Of a stretch of DNA of 34,790 nucleotides, positions 19,963 through 27,389 are shown piece by piece (positions within the stretch are counted from its first letter, which is position 1; each line of letters starts with the position of its first letter). This DNA is from a virus. Both the position numbers and the translations under genes were made by a program. The DNA lies in the IMG/VR virus record IMGVR_UViG_3300006033_000067, positions 1 through 34,790 of that record. One strand, given 5' to 3'. Below the pieces are notes generated by a model. That model made no database searches. It was given only the letters and a program-made list of their open reading frames with translations, and was not told the DNA's origin.

Positions 19963-20141
19963 CGAAGTGTTTTTCTGTGCCTATTGATGGCAAACCAGTA
20001 AAAATGACCATGGAACAGGGGAAGCAGCTATACACATGCTTGGACCGATTATTTAAACACGAGCCAATGGCAAAATGTACTGAGTGCAAGTCTGTGCCCC
20101 TGTGCAATATATGTTCCTTGGAGGCCACAAAATGCCAGTAG
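19959..20141 (+). CDS. Small Cys-rich protein (60 aa)
   Basis: MTKCFSVPIDGKPVKMTMEQ, GKQLYTCLDRLFKHEPMAKC, then TECKSVPLCNICS. Cysteines in C-x2-C arrangements at the C-terminus suggest zinc binding. The start overlaps the terL stop as ATGA, and the gene overlaps the portal start by 10 bases and carries its ribosome-binding site, so it is likely translated as a coupling gene. Function unknown. Confidence 0.6.
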   Translation: MTKCFSVPIDGKPVKMTMEQGKQLYTCLDRLFKHEPMAKCTECKSVPLCNICSLEATKCQ

Positions 20142-21595
20142 ATACCAAACATAAAGACTATCTTGCGATGGTATCGGAGTGGGAGAAGATGACCCACTGC
20201 TGCGCATGTGAAAAAGTTGTTCATGCCCAGGGCGAGACGTATTTGTCACGGCTTTCCGGCATGTCTGACGATGCCTATGACGCATATAAAGCCCGCGCCG
20301 CCTTTGTAATGTTCACCAAACGGACAATCGAGGCTTTTGTCGGCATGGTCATGCGGAAACAGGTGGAGATCAACGGTTTTGAGTCCACCAATGTAGACGG
20401 AAAGGGCAACGACCTCAATCACTATGTTGGTAGCCTGCTCAAGCATTTCCTAATGTATGGCCGTTGCGGCACCCTGGTAGACCTTCCGGAAGTAACGGAA
20501 GTTATCACTGTGGCCGATGAAATTAGCAAAAATGTTTTTCCCCGCCTGCTGTTCTACGGTGTAAACGACGTCATCAATTGGCGGACCTCAGTAATTAACA
20601 ATATAGAAGTTTTATCGATGGTAGTTCTGCGGGAAAAGATCGCCAAACCCAATACGGATGAATTTGATACTGAGGAAGAATACCAGTATCGGGTTCTGGA
20701 TCTGGTGGACGGTTTATACCGGCAGCGTCTGTTTGATAAAGACAGCAACGTAATCACGGAGGTCTACCCGAAACACAGCAGTGAGCCGCTACAGTTTATC
20801 CCGTTTAAAATCCATGGCGGCATAACTGTCGAATACCCCCCGCTGCTGTCGGTGGCCGATCAAAACATTCATCATTACCAGCAGGATGCCGACTATAAAC
20901 ATGGCTTGCATTACGTGGCGCTGCCGACCCCTTGGATTACGGGTATGAGCAAGGATGACCCAAACTCCCCGCGATCGATCGGACCCACAACATTGTGGTT
21001 TCTGGACGATGGATGCACCTGTGGTATGCTGGAATTTACCGGAGCTGGTCTGATGCAGATTGCAAAGGCCATGGAGACTACGGTGGAAACCATAGTAATC
21101 CTGGCTAGCCGCATTTTGGCCCCGGAAAAATCGTCCAATGACGAATCCGCCCTTGCTGCCGCCATTCGTTCCAACGCCGAAACCTCGTCACTGGCCGGGA
21201 TAGTTTCTGCTCTATCGAAAGAGATTACGGAAATGATCCGGATAGTGTCCTGGTGGAGCAATAAAGACCCGGAAAAGGTTAAAATTAACATCAATTCTGA
21301 CTTCATGCCAGCAGTCCTTACTGGTTCAGACATGCTGTCATACGTCACTGCTTGGATTAAGGGGGCAATATCTTATGAGACATTGTTTGATACTCTTAAG
21401 AGCGGGGATGTTGTGGCTGGTGATCGAATTATTGATGACGAAATTAAGGCAATTTCCGAAGAGCAGAAAAAACGCCTTGCGGACGAAGTAGCGAAGACGG
21501 AGAAAATAAAAAAGGCGGAAGGGGAAACCGAAGAAGACCCGGATCTTCCAAAAGCCGAGGATGCAGAACCAAAGTTAGATCGTCGTATCTCGTAG
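20132..21595 (+). CDS. Portal protein (DUF4055 type)
   Basis: 487 residues from ATG 20132 (TTGGAGGCCACAAA upstream). Conserved regions: YKARAAFVMFTKRTIEAFVG then MVMRKQVEI; HFLMYGRCGTLVDLPEV; INWRTSVINNIEVLSMVVLR; YQYRVLDLVDGLYRQRLFD; and IHHYQQDADYKHGLHYVALP then TPWITG. This series is typical of DUF4055 proteins, which occupy the portal position in many siphoviruses. As portal it would form the dodecameric head vertex for DNA entry. The highly charged C-terminus (EGETEEDPDLPKAEDAE) is not conserved. Location between terL and scaffold/capsid supports the call. Confidence 0.88.
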   Translation: MPVDTKHKDYLAMVSEWEKMTHCCACEKVVHAQGETYLSRLSGMSDDAYDAYKARAAFVMFTKRTIEAFVGMVMRKQVEINGFESTNVDGKGNDLNHYVGSLLKHFLMYGRCGTLVDLPEVTEVITVADEISKNVFPRLLFYGVNDVINWRTSVINNIEVLSMVVLREKIAKPNTDEFDTEEEYQYRVLDLVDGLYRQRLFDKDSNVITEVYPKHSSEPLQFIPFKIHGGITVEYPPLLSVADQNIHHYQQDADYKHGLHYVALPTPWITGMSKDDPNSPRSIGPTTLWFLDDGCTCGMLEFTGAGLMQIAKAMETTVETIVILASRILAPEKSSNDESALAAAIRSNAETSSLAGIVSALSKEITEMIRIVSWWSNKDPEKVKININSDFMPAVLTGSDMLSYVTAWIKGAISYETLFDTLKSGDVVAGDRIIDDEIKAISEEQKKRLADEVAKTEKIKKAEGETEEDPDLPKAEDAEPKLDRRIS

Positions 21596-21623
21596 TACAC
21601 AACCACCACAACGGAGAAAAATC

Positions 21624-22283
21624 ATGGATGAAGCAGAAATTCAAAAAAAGATCGATGAGGCCACCAAAGGGCTCAAGGATAAAAATACTGAGCTCATAGG
21701 GAAATTGAAGAAGGCCGGAGAGATAGTTGATAAGGTCAAAGACCTAGATATCGACTCTCTGCTGGCTGCCAAAACTGAGCTAGAAACTTTGAAAAGTAAA
21801 AGTGACGAGGAAAAGGGCGAGTATAAGAAGTTGTACGAAACCCTGAAAGCTGAAAAAGACACTGTGGTTGCTGACCTGACCGGCAAAATCAAGGATAAGG
21901 AAAGCAAAATCACCACAATGGTCAAGAAAAATTCAGTCGTGGCTGCTATCATTGAGAACAAGTTATCGATCCCTGGTCCCTTGATGAATATCGCCGTAGA
22001 CAACATCATGGCGGATGTGGCAGTAGACGATACCGGCAATGCCAAAGTTGGCGACAAAACAGTAAACGATTTTGTAAAGGAATGGGCAACGTCGGATATT
22101 GGTAAGCATTTCGTGGCTTCCGGAAATTCTGGTGGTGGCGCAAATGGTGGCGCGGGCGAAAGTGAATCGTCTTGGGCGAAATTCTTCGATAAGAAATCCC
22201 CGCATTACAATCTTACTGAGCAGGCAAAGCTTGCCAAAACGAACATTGATCTTTACAACAGGCTAAAGCAGAAACAAATTTGA
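21624..22283 (+). CDS. Capsid scaffolding protein
   Basis: 219 residues. The first 110 are K/E-rich heptad coiled coil (EIQKKIDEATKGLKDKNTEL, KSKSDEEKGEYKKLYETLKA). The middle has VVAAIIENKLSIPGPLMNIA and WATSDIGKHFVASG, the 'gp20-like' scaffold layout. A Gly linker (SGGGANGGAGESE) and a basic C-terminal helix (LAKTNIDLYNRLKQKQI) follow; such tails bind the capsid protein. Position between portal and capsid agrees. The leader AACCACCACAACGGAGAAAAATC is the motif shared with several minus-arm genes. Confidence 0.88.
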   Translation: MDEAEIQKKIDEATKGLKDKNTELIGKLKKAGEIVDKVKDLDIDSLLAAKTELETLKSKSDEEKGEYKKLYETLKAEKDTVVADLTGKIKDKESKITTMVKKNSVVAAIIENKLSIPGPLMNIAVDNIMADVAVDDTGNAKVGDKTVNDFVKEWATSDIGKHFVASGNSGGGANGGAGESESSWAKFFDKKSPHYNLTEQAKLAKTNIDLYNRLKQKQI

Positions 22284-22349
22284 GAGAAAGCCGTTTAAGA
22301 CGGTTGCCAAAGGCTATCTCGCCAAACACAAATTCAAGGAGTAAATAAA

Positions 22350-23360
22350 ATGGCAACTACCCAAATTACCGACGTATACGTTCCGTTGGTTTTTGACGCG
22401 GCAGTCGATGAGGCCGCAACCGAGAAAAACTTGTTCGTACAGTCCGGGGTAATGGTTGAAAACCCCGTGATCAGCAACATGGCTGCGATCGGCGGCAATA
22501 TTGGCGAGATGCCTTTCTTTGCCCCCCTGGCCACCACTGGTGAGCCGGATTACATTGACGACGACCCCACCCATACGGCAACCCCGGCCAATATCAGTGG
22601 CGCCAAGATGATTTATCGTCGGGCCGATATGCACAAATCCTGGTCGACCATGGATCTGGCTCGCGAGCTGGCCCTAACTGATCCTCTGGCCGCTATCACC
22701 GCCAAAATCGGTGGTTGGTGGGCAACCCAGCGGCAGAAACGCGTAATTCAATCCGTAATGGGTCTGCTGGCCGACAACGTTGCCAATGACGCCGGTGATA
22801 TGGTGAAAGATGTGGCCACCGATGCGGTTCCGCCGATTCTGGCCGCTGATATGATTTCCGCTGATGTAGTTCTTGACGCTGCCCAGACCATGGGTGACGC
22901 TAAAAACGCTCTTGTGGCTATTGCGATGCATTCGGTGGTATATACCACTCTGCAGAAACTGAATCTCATCGATTATATTCCCAACGCCCGTGGCGAAGTG
23001 AATATCCCCACTTATTTGGGTTATGTTGTTATTGTCGATGATGGCATGTCCGCTGTTGCCGGGGCCAATCGGGTTACATACACCTCGGTTCTGTTCGCTC
23101 GGGGCGCGATTGAGTACGGTACTGGCAATGTTCTTCTGCCATCCGAGCTTGAGCGGGTTCCCAATGCCGGTTACGGCGGAGGCCAGGACATTCTCCACAC
23201 TCGTAAGGCTGATATTATCCATCCTCACGGGTTCTCGTTCTTGTCGGCCAATGTCGCCGGTCAGTCCGCCACTCTGGCAGAACTTGCCCTTGCTGCCAAC
23301 TGGAATCGTGTCATGGCTCGTAAGAATATCGGCATGGCCATTATTCAGACCAACGGCTAA
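22350..23360 (+). CDS. Major capsid protein
   Basis: 336 residues, of typical HK97-fold capsid size. Recognisable parts: ITDVYVPLVFDAAVDEAATE, VMVENPVISNMAAIGGNIGE, YRRADMHKSWSTMDLARELA, WWATQRQKRVIQSVMGLLAD, AIAMHSVVYTTLQKLNLIDY and VVIDDGMSAVAG. These are features of the Gp5/P22-like coat families ('G..w......i.....G'; a conserved W-W-A-x-x-x-x-K/R region). It directly follows the scaffold, with AAGGAGTAAATAAA before ATG 22350, and is followed by a strong terminator, as often seen for abundant capsid transcripts. Confidence 0.92.
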   Translation: MATTQITDVYVPLVFDAAVDEAATEKNLFVQSGVMVENPVISNMAAIGGNIGEMPFFAPLATTGEPDYIDDDPTHTATPANISGAKMIYRRADMHKSWSTMDLARELALTDPLAAITAKIGGWWATQRQKRVIQSVMGLLADNVANDAGDMVKDVATDAVPPILAADMISADVVLDAAQTMGDAKNALVAIAMHSVVYTTLQKLNLIDYIPNARGEVNIPTYLGYVVIVDDGMSAVAGANRVTYTSVLFARGAIEYGTGNVLLPSELERVPNAGYGGGQDILHTRKADIIHPHGFSFLSANVAGQSATLAELALAANWNRVMARKNIGMAIIQTNG

Positions 23361-23384
23361 TACCGATAAACCTTAAAACAGGAT

Positions 23385-23417
23385 AAACCCCCGGAGGTTT
23401 AACTCTCCGGGGGTTTT
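23385..23417 (+). terminator. Rho-independent terminator after the capsid gene
   Basis: AAACCCCCGGAG (23385-23396) pairs perfectly with CTCCGGGGGTTT (23405-23416) around an 8-base loop and is followed by T. The 12-bp GC-rich stem and terminal T4 are typical. It should reduce transcription of the cassette downstream relative to capsid. Confidence 0.9.
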
Positions 23418-23426
23418 GGTGAAACT

Positions 23427-23663
23427 ATGGTAAAGGGAAAAGTGGTAAAGGAAAAAGTGGTGAAAGAGGATGAAAACATTCAAGATCCCGAAATGGATGC
23501 AAATGTTGTGGATCCTGATCCCGAAATGGGTACAGACCTACCTGACCCTGAAACAGTTGTGGAGGAAATGGTTAAACAGCCCGCATCTTTGCAAGTATGC
23601 AATCTTGTAGCATCCGGAATGAATTTGAAAGAGGCATTGGCGAAAGCTGGGGAGAATAGTTAA
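23427..23663 (+). CDS. Small acidic repeat protein (78 aa)
   Basis: Begins with a repeat, MVKGKVVKEKVVKEDENIQD, continues with acidic DPEM/DPETV repeats (VVDPDPEMGTDLPDPETVVE), and ends ASLQVCNLVASGMNLKEALA. Low-complexity beginning and a C-terminal helix; no family recognised. It starts only 10 bases after the capsid terminator, so its expression probably depends on readthrough. GGTG lies 8 bases before ATG. Confidence 0.55.
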   Translation: MVKGKVVKEKVVKEDENIQDPEMDANVVDPDPEMGTDLPDPETVVEEMVKQPASLQVCNLVASGMNLKEALAKAGENS

Positions 23664-23664
23664 T

Positions 23665-24030
23665 ATGATCAACAGAACAATTGTGGTTCTGCTGGCGGTT
23701 TTGGTGGTTTGTTTGATCCCAGTCTTTGTGTTGGCGGGCACAATCACCAAATCCGAGACATTTGGGTGGACATACACTGCAGAAGCTGAGGCTGAGATCA
23801 CTGGATTCGAGATTTACCAGCTTGTTGGTGCCGGGGCGGAAAAGGCGGTCATTTCGAACATCCCGAAAACGGCACGATTTGCGACTGGGACAATTACCTA
23901 TGACACGGGGACGATAAACAGGTTCTATATCAAAGCGCTCAACGCATCCGACCCGCTAAACATAGAGTATTCAGGCCCGAGCAACACCGTCAGGCTACTC
24001 GCCAGCCCTGGCCAGTTTAAGCGCAATTGA
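23665..24030 (+). CDS. Exported Ig/FN3-like domain protein (121 aa)
   Basis: A signal peptide is clear: MINRTIVVLLAVLVVCLIPV then FVLAG with probable cleavage after VLAG. The mature part, FGWTYTAEAEAEITGFEIYQ, AVISNIPKTARFATGTITYD, NRFYIKALNASDPLNIEYSG and PSNTVRLL, has the fibronectin type III pattern: W near the start, 'GFEIY', 'FYIKALN', 'SNTV'. This is likely a periplasmic or surface protein made from the phage. The next gene begins with an overlapping TGATG and is a homologue broken by a stop codon. Confidence 0.7.
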   Translation: MINRTIVVLLAVLVVCLIPVFVLAGTITKSETFGWTYTAEAEAEITGFEIYQLVGAGAEKAVISNIPKTARFATGTITYDTGTINRFYIKALNASDPLNIEYSGPSNTVRLLASPGQFKRN

Positions 24031-24365
24031 TGCTCAAGGCGGCGGTTGTATTATTTTCGTTGATATTTCCAGTATCGGCATTGGCTACTAGCATTCACGT
24101 AACATGGGGATATACCCCGCCAATGAGTCCGGCGGTAAGTTGATTCCGTCTGTACCAAGAGGGGAAACCGGTATGTGTAACTCTCGTGCCGTCTGCGCAG
24201 GACATGGATTGCGATGTCAATTTGACCCAGAAGGTCACAGTCTTCACACTGACTGCATTGTTCGCTGACGGTACCGAGAGCCCCCACTCCGCCCCGTATG
24301 CGTTTGATAAGGATGGCCGGTTGCTGGCCCCGTGGGCTTTCAACAAAACAAATGATGGGAGATAA
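24030..24365 (+). pseudogene. Second exported FN3-like gene, interrupted by an in-frame TGA
   Basis: From ATG 24030: MLKAAVVLFSLIFPVSALA (signal peptide), then TSIHVTWGYTPPMSPAVS and TGA at 24141-24143. Read through in the same frame it continues FRLYQEGKPVCVTLVPSA, VNLTQKVTVFTLTALFADGT, SPHSAPYAFDKDGR to TAA 24363. Alignment with its neighbour (ITGFEIYQ versus VS-stop-FRLYQ) places the TGA at the conserved Gly of the FN3 domain, one base from GGA. The frame is otherwise intact for 111 codons, so the change is recent, a sequencing error, or the codon is read through. TGATG overlap couples it to the previous gene. Confidence 0.75.
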
Positions 24366-24369
24366 GAAA

Positions 24370-24711
24370 ATGCACGGAGCACTATTGGTTATCCTTTTGG
24401 CGGCGATGGTAACTGGCGGTTGCGCTTACAATAAGCGGACGACGGAAATCACCATCTACTCAGGATCGGATACTACAATCGATGCCAGCGGCGCGCAGAA
24501 CACCACCGGGACGAGCCAGATGCCACAAGCGGATTTATCCCCCTTGGTTAAGGCCGCACAGGACGCTATTGGGGGCAAGGCGAGCAGTATCGTTGACAGG
24601 ATCACGGATATGATTGGCGGAGATGACGAGATAACCGAGACGGAAGCATTGGAAGACAACGACGCCAATGTTGTACCGACTGACACGGGCGACGTTGAAG
24701 AGGTAGATTGA
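24370..24711 (+). CDS. Small lipoprotein (113 aa)
   Basis: From ATG 24370 (GGGAGATAAGAAA upstream): MHGALLVILLAAMVTGGCAY, a lipoprotein signal peptide with a lipobox-like VTGGC, so the mature protein would be anchored by Cys18. The mature part is Thr/Ser/Asp-rich (TEITIYSGSDTTIDASGAQN) with helix LVKAAQDAIGGKASSIVDRI and an acidic tail. It could be an outer spanin-like or surface-exclusion lipoprotein; nothing decides between these. It overlaps the next gene by one base. Confidence 0.68.
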   Translation: MHGALLVILLAAMVTGGCAYNKRTTEITIYSGSDTTIDASGAQNTTGTSQMPQADLSPLVKAAQDAIGGKASSIVDRITDMIGGDDEITETEALEDNDANVVPTDTGDVEEVD

Positions 24712-25463
24712 TGAACCGATCCTTGCCGATCCTTGCCGCTTTACTCCTATCTATTCCGGTCTATTCCTGGCCAGCGACGGATACCGAACTTTGTGTACAA
24801 AAATGTCTGGACGGTGGAGTCGTTACCCCTCCGACTGAATTAGTATTTCCACACAAGATCACATTTGAAAATTCTGCTGATCAGGCGAATGGCAATGCTG
24901 CAATTTTATTTAGAACGATTCCTGATGGTACGGTCAAAACTGTATCGGTTAATGGTGAATTAGCTAGGCTCGGACGTTCATATAAAGGAGCCTCGGTATT
25001 TCTGCTTAGCAAGTCTGGTGAGCAATATTCCAGACCGCTCAAGTTCGTGATTATTACTAGTGATGGAAAGACCTGGACTGCTACAAGTGAAACTAAAACA
25101 ACTCCTCCGCCTATAGTAACTGGTGATTACAAATTCAATTCGACCTATACCAGTTATGGTATCCGTAACGGTGGCCGGCAGGCATGGAGGATTCCTAAGA
25201 AGGGGCCAGACTTCGGGCAGCCTATTAAGTTTGTATTCTCATCTGGAAAATCTTTTACAGTTAATAACACATCTAAGAACTGTAGAGACCAGGAATCTTG
25301 TAGTAGGAATAGTAAAGCACCTATGTATGGATTTGTATTCAAGCCTGGTATAGGTCCTAATGGCGATGGGGATTCTGATACAGGAACCAGTCATGGTGGT
25401 ATCTATCTCCATGCTCCTTTCGGTGACTCAAGCAAGCAAGTAACTGTGTACTATAATAATTAA
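24711..25463 (+). CDS. Secreted protein of unknown function (250 aa)
   Basis: Signal peptide MNRSLPILAALLLSIPVYSW, then CVQKCLDGGVVTPPTELVFP. Two beta-rich parts follow, separated by a Pro/Thr linker (TKTTPPPIVTGDY). The second contains AWRIPKKGPDFGQPIKFVFS, four cysteines and GDGDSDTGTSHGGIYLHAPF. No enzyme motif is recognised. The second half is AT-richer with more ATA/AGA-type codons than the capsid gene, suggesting separate origin. Periplasmic or surface location is expected. Confidence 0.65.
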   Translation: MNRSLPILAALLLSIPVYSWPATDTELCVQKCLDGGVVTPPTELVFPHKITFENSADQANGNAAILFRTIPDGTVKTVSVNGELARLGRSYKGASVFLLSKSGEQYSRPLKFVIITSDGKTWTATSETKTTPPPIVTGDYKFNSTYTSYGIRNGGRQAWRIPKKGPDFGQPIKFVFSSGKSFTVNNTSKNCRDQESCSRNSKAPMYGFVFKPGIGPNGDGDSDTGTSHGGIYLHAPFGDSSKQVTVYYNN

Positions 25464-25465
25464 CT

Positions 25466-25891
25466 ATGGACACCAAAGCAACCCATCCTTGGTTAGAATA
25501 TAGAGACGGATTTAAATATCAACTCGCTAAAGATTACTGTATCCTTACTGAAATTACGGGATACGTTGTTGATACGAGCTATATTAAGCTGACAGAGGAG
25601 GGTCTGCTGACCCTAAAGTGTGGATATGCTTCGGACGGATCTAGTGGACCAACTGTTGATACCAGAAGTACGATACGTGGCCCTTTTGTCCACGACGCCA
25701 TTTATTGGCTGATTAGAAATGGCCATATTGACTACGCGTACAAGGCATATGCGGACAAATTAATGAAGCGTATTCTTATAGAAGACGGAATGTGGAAAGT
25801 GCGGGCGGGGTGGTGGTATCTTGGTGTAAAATGGAAAGGTGCAGATAGTCTATACCCATCAAAAGAAAGACCAGTGCTGAGGGCTCCGTGA
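25466..25891 (+). CDS. DUF1353-like phage protein (141 aa)
   Basis: LTLKCGYASDGSSGPTVDTR, RGPFVHDAIYWLIRNGHI, MKRILIEDGMWKVRAGWWYL and GVKWKGA match the DUF1353 pattern: strand, then D-G-S-S-x-P, H-D-A-x-Y, a helix and a final W-Y-x-V/G-x-K/R-x-x-G. Such proteins are frequent beside phage lysis or tail genes and their role is not known. It starts 2 bases after the previous stop. Confidence 0.75.
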   Translation: MDTKATHPWLEYRDGFKYQLAKDYCILTEITGYVVDTSYIKLTEEGLLTLKCGYASDGSSGPTVDTRSTIRGPFVHDAIYWLIRNGHIDYAYKAYADKLMKRILIEDGMWKVRAGWWYLGVKWKGADSLYPSKERPVLRAP

Positions 25892-25969
25892 TTAAATAAC
25901 CCAAATTTTCTTGTACATAAACAAAATAACCGGATTTACTTGACAAAGTAGTTGGGATGAGGGCAGCTG

Positions 25970-26296
25970 ATGGATTTACATGGGCGTGGCAATAACAGTA
26001 CCCACATCATAGAGCGCCGTACTCGGACGTTGACCGATGAGGACATTGAGGCTCTGGCCAACGCCCTGCATCAACGGGCCAACGACCACATCACCGCTTG
26101 TCGATTTGGTCGTATTGATCCGGACAAGATGGAGCGAGCAATAGAATTTTGTGAGCGAATTATTAAAGTCATGGACAACTCGGCAAGTTTGGCCGGTAGA
26201 ACAATACTGGTACTGTTTATTACAGCTGCTGTTGGGAGCATGTTTGCTGGGTTCATCGTTAAGATTAAAGACTCATTCAAGGTTCCGCTGCCATGA
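25970..26296 (+). CDS. Small membrane protein, possible holin-like (108 aa)
   Basis: N-terminal soluble part (RRTRTLTDEDIEALANALHQ, DHITACRFGRIDPDKMERAI) and one C-terminal membrane helix (TILVLFITAAVGSMFAGFIV) before a short basic tail. The layout with DHxxCRF and a C-terminal helix is common in phage proteins annotated as membrane or holin-associated. The overlap of its stop with the start of the cell-wall hydrolase gene (ATGA) supports a lysis role, but one transmembrane segment is not proof. GAGGGCAGCTG precedes ATG. Confidence 0.65.
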   Translation: MDLHGRGNNSTHIIERRTRTLTDEDIEALANALHQRANDHITACRFGRIDPDKMERAIEFCERIIKVMDNSASLAGRTILVLFITAAVGSMFAGFIVKIKDSFKVPLP

Positions 26297-26697
26297 CAAA
26301 CATAATTGAAACTGTTTTTTGGCTATGTCTAACTGTTTACTACGAAGCTAGGGGAGAAAGTGTAACTGGCCAGAAGGCAGTAGTTAAGGTAATTTTAAAT
26401 CGTGCGCACAGAAACAATTGGTCGGTTAAAGATGTTGTTCGTTCACGAAAGCAATTCTCTTGTTACAATGACGGTTTAACTTCCAAACTTTTGCACATCA
26501 AAAATATACCGAAATTTATTGAAATACATGAGGTAGTGCAGAAAGCAATTAGGGAGTGGAGTGCCGGGGATACGTTGCAAGGGGCAACTCACTATTACGC
26601 CATTGGCGGCATGGTTGGTCACAAGCCCCCATATTGGGCACCCAGTATGACGTTTATAACAGAAATTGAAGGGCACCGTTTTTTAAGGGAAGGATAA
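26293..26697 (+). CDS. Cell-wall hydrolase, SleB/Hydrolase_2 family (endolysin)
   Basis: 134 residues: CLTVYYEARGESVTGQKAVV, KVILNRAHRNNWSVKDVV, RKQFSCYNDG, ATHYYAIGGMVGHKPPYWAP and an EGHRFLREG end. The signature Y-x-E-A-R-G-E-x-x-x-G-Q-x-A-V-x-x-V-I-L-N-R and Q-F-S are diagnostic of SleB-like lytic transglycosylases, with the catalytic Glu in YYEARGE. It would degrade peptidoglycan at lysis. It has no cleavable signal, so export would need a holin, plausibly the overlapping upstream membrane protein. Confidence 0.92.
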   Translation: MTNIIETVFWLCLTVYYEARGESVTGQKAVVKVILNRAHRNNWSVKDVVRSRKQFSCYNDGLTSKLLHIKNIPKFIEIHEVVQKAIREWSAGDTLQGATHYYAIGGMVGHKPPYWAPSMTFITEIEGHRFLREG

Positions 26698-26698
26698 A

Positions 26699-27388
26699 AT
26701 GATAACTCGGCCCAAAATAAAAACTAAATGGTATTCGCCCAGGTCCCTGGCCATTGCCTTATACCGTTTACGGAAAAAGAAAAAATCTGGCTTTCTTCCA
26801 GATTACTTAAACTTGTTGGCCTGGTACAAACGAGACATCCAAGACGGTCGCCTCCAAGCCTACCGCCCGCTCGGATCATCGACTCCCCAAGTAAAAGGCT
26901 CGCTGTTCACCACTGCCGGAACTGGCGCGGTGACAGGCCTGTTGACAACGGACACCATAACCTCAAGCGGCACGGCTCCGACCTGCTCAGTTGACGGCAC
27001 GTTGACCATTAGTGCAGCATGTTGGGATATCTACGTGCATCGGGCAGGAGTGTTATGGGCATATTGGCCGGGGATCAATGTTGGAGGCACGTTTGAGCTG
27101 GATGCGAGCGGAGAAGGGAACACGCTGTACCTGACTGATACTGCGATCACTGAGCGGGTGGATGGCACTGGGACGAACTGGGCGAATGATGCTGGGTTCA
27201 CGATTGCTGATGGAACAAGTCAATGGCTGGAGGAAACCCACGATACGATTATCGGTGCAGGGTGGAGAATCCCTGCCATACTTGGCTCTACCGGGGAATC
27301 TGCTTCATGGTCTGTCGGATATGATCCGCTAATGATAAGCGGGGAAGCCTTGTCAGTAGACTCTGAAATCTTAAATATAGGTACATGA
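26699..27388 (+). CDS. Putative virion-associated protein (229 aa)
   Basis: The basic N-terminus (RSLAIALYRLRKKKKSG) is followed by YLNLLAWYKRDIQDGRLQAY then a Gly/Thr-rich beta domain (LFTTAGTGAVTGLLTTDTIT; GTGTNWANDAGFTIADGTSQ; WSVGYDPLMISGEALSVDSE). This composition is typical of tail-fibre or adsorption-apparatus proteins, and it directly precedes the tailspike gene by one base. I cannot name the family. It may anchor the spike or act as a related receptor-binding subunit. Confidence 0.6.
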   Translation: MITRPKIKTKWYSPRSLAIALYRLRKKKKSGFLPDYLNLLAWYKRDIQDGRLQAYRPLGSSTPQVKGSLFTTAGTGAVTGLLTTDTITSSGTAPTCSVDGTLTISAACWDIYVHRAGVLWAYWPGINVGGTFELDASGEGNTLYLTDTAITERVDGTGTNWANDAGFTIADGTSQWLEETHDTIIGAGWRIPAILGSTGESASWSVGYDPLMISGEALSVDSEILNIGT

Positions 27389-27389
27389 T

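Noticed and set aside
24141-24143. Alternative genetic code with TGA read as Gly
   Set aside because: TGA ends many genes here, including polymerase and terminase, with overlapping starts; a single TGA is better explained by mutation or error.
25942-25969. TTGACA upstream of the 108-aa membrane protein gene
   Set aside because: No -10 hexamer at 16-18 bp and no TTTTACAC box, so not called a promoter.
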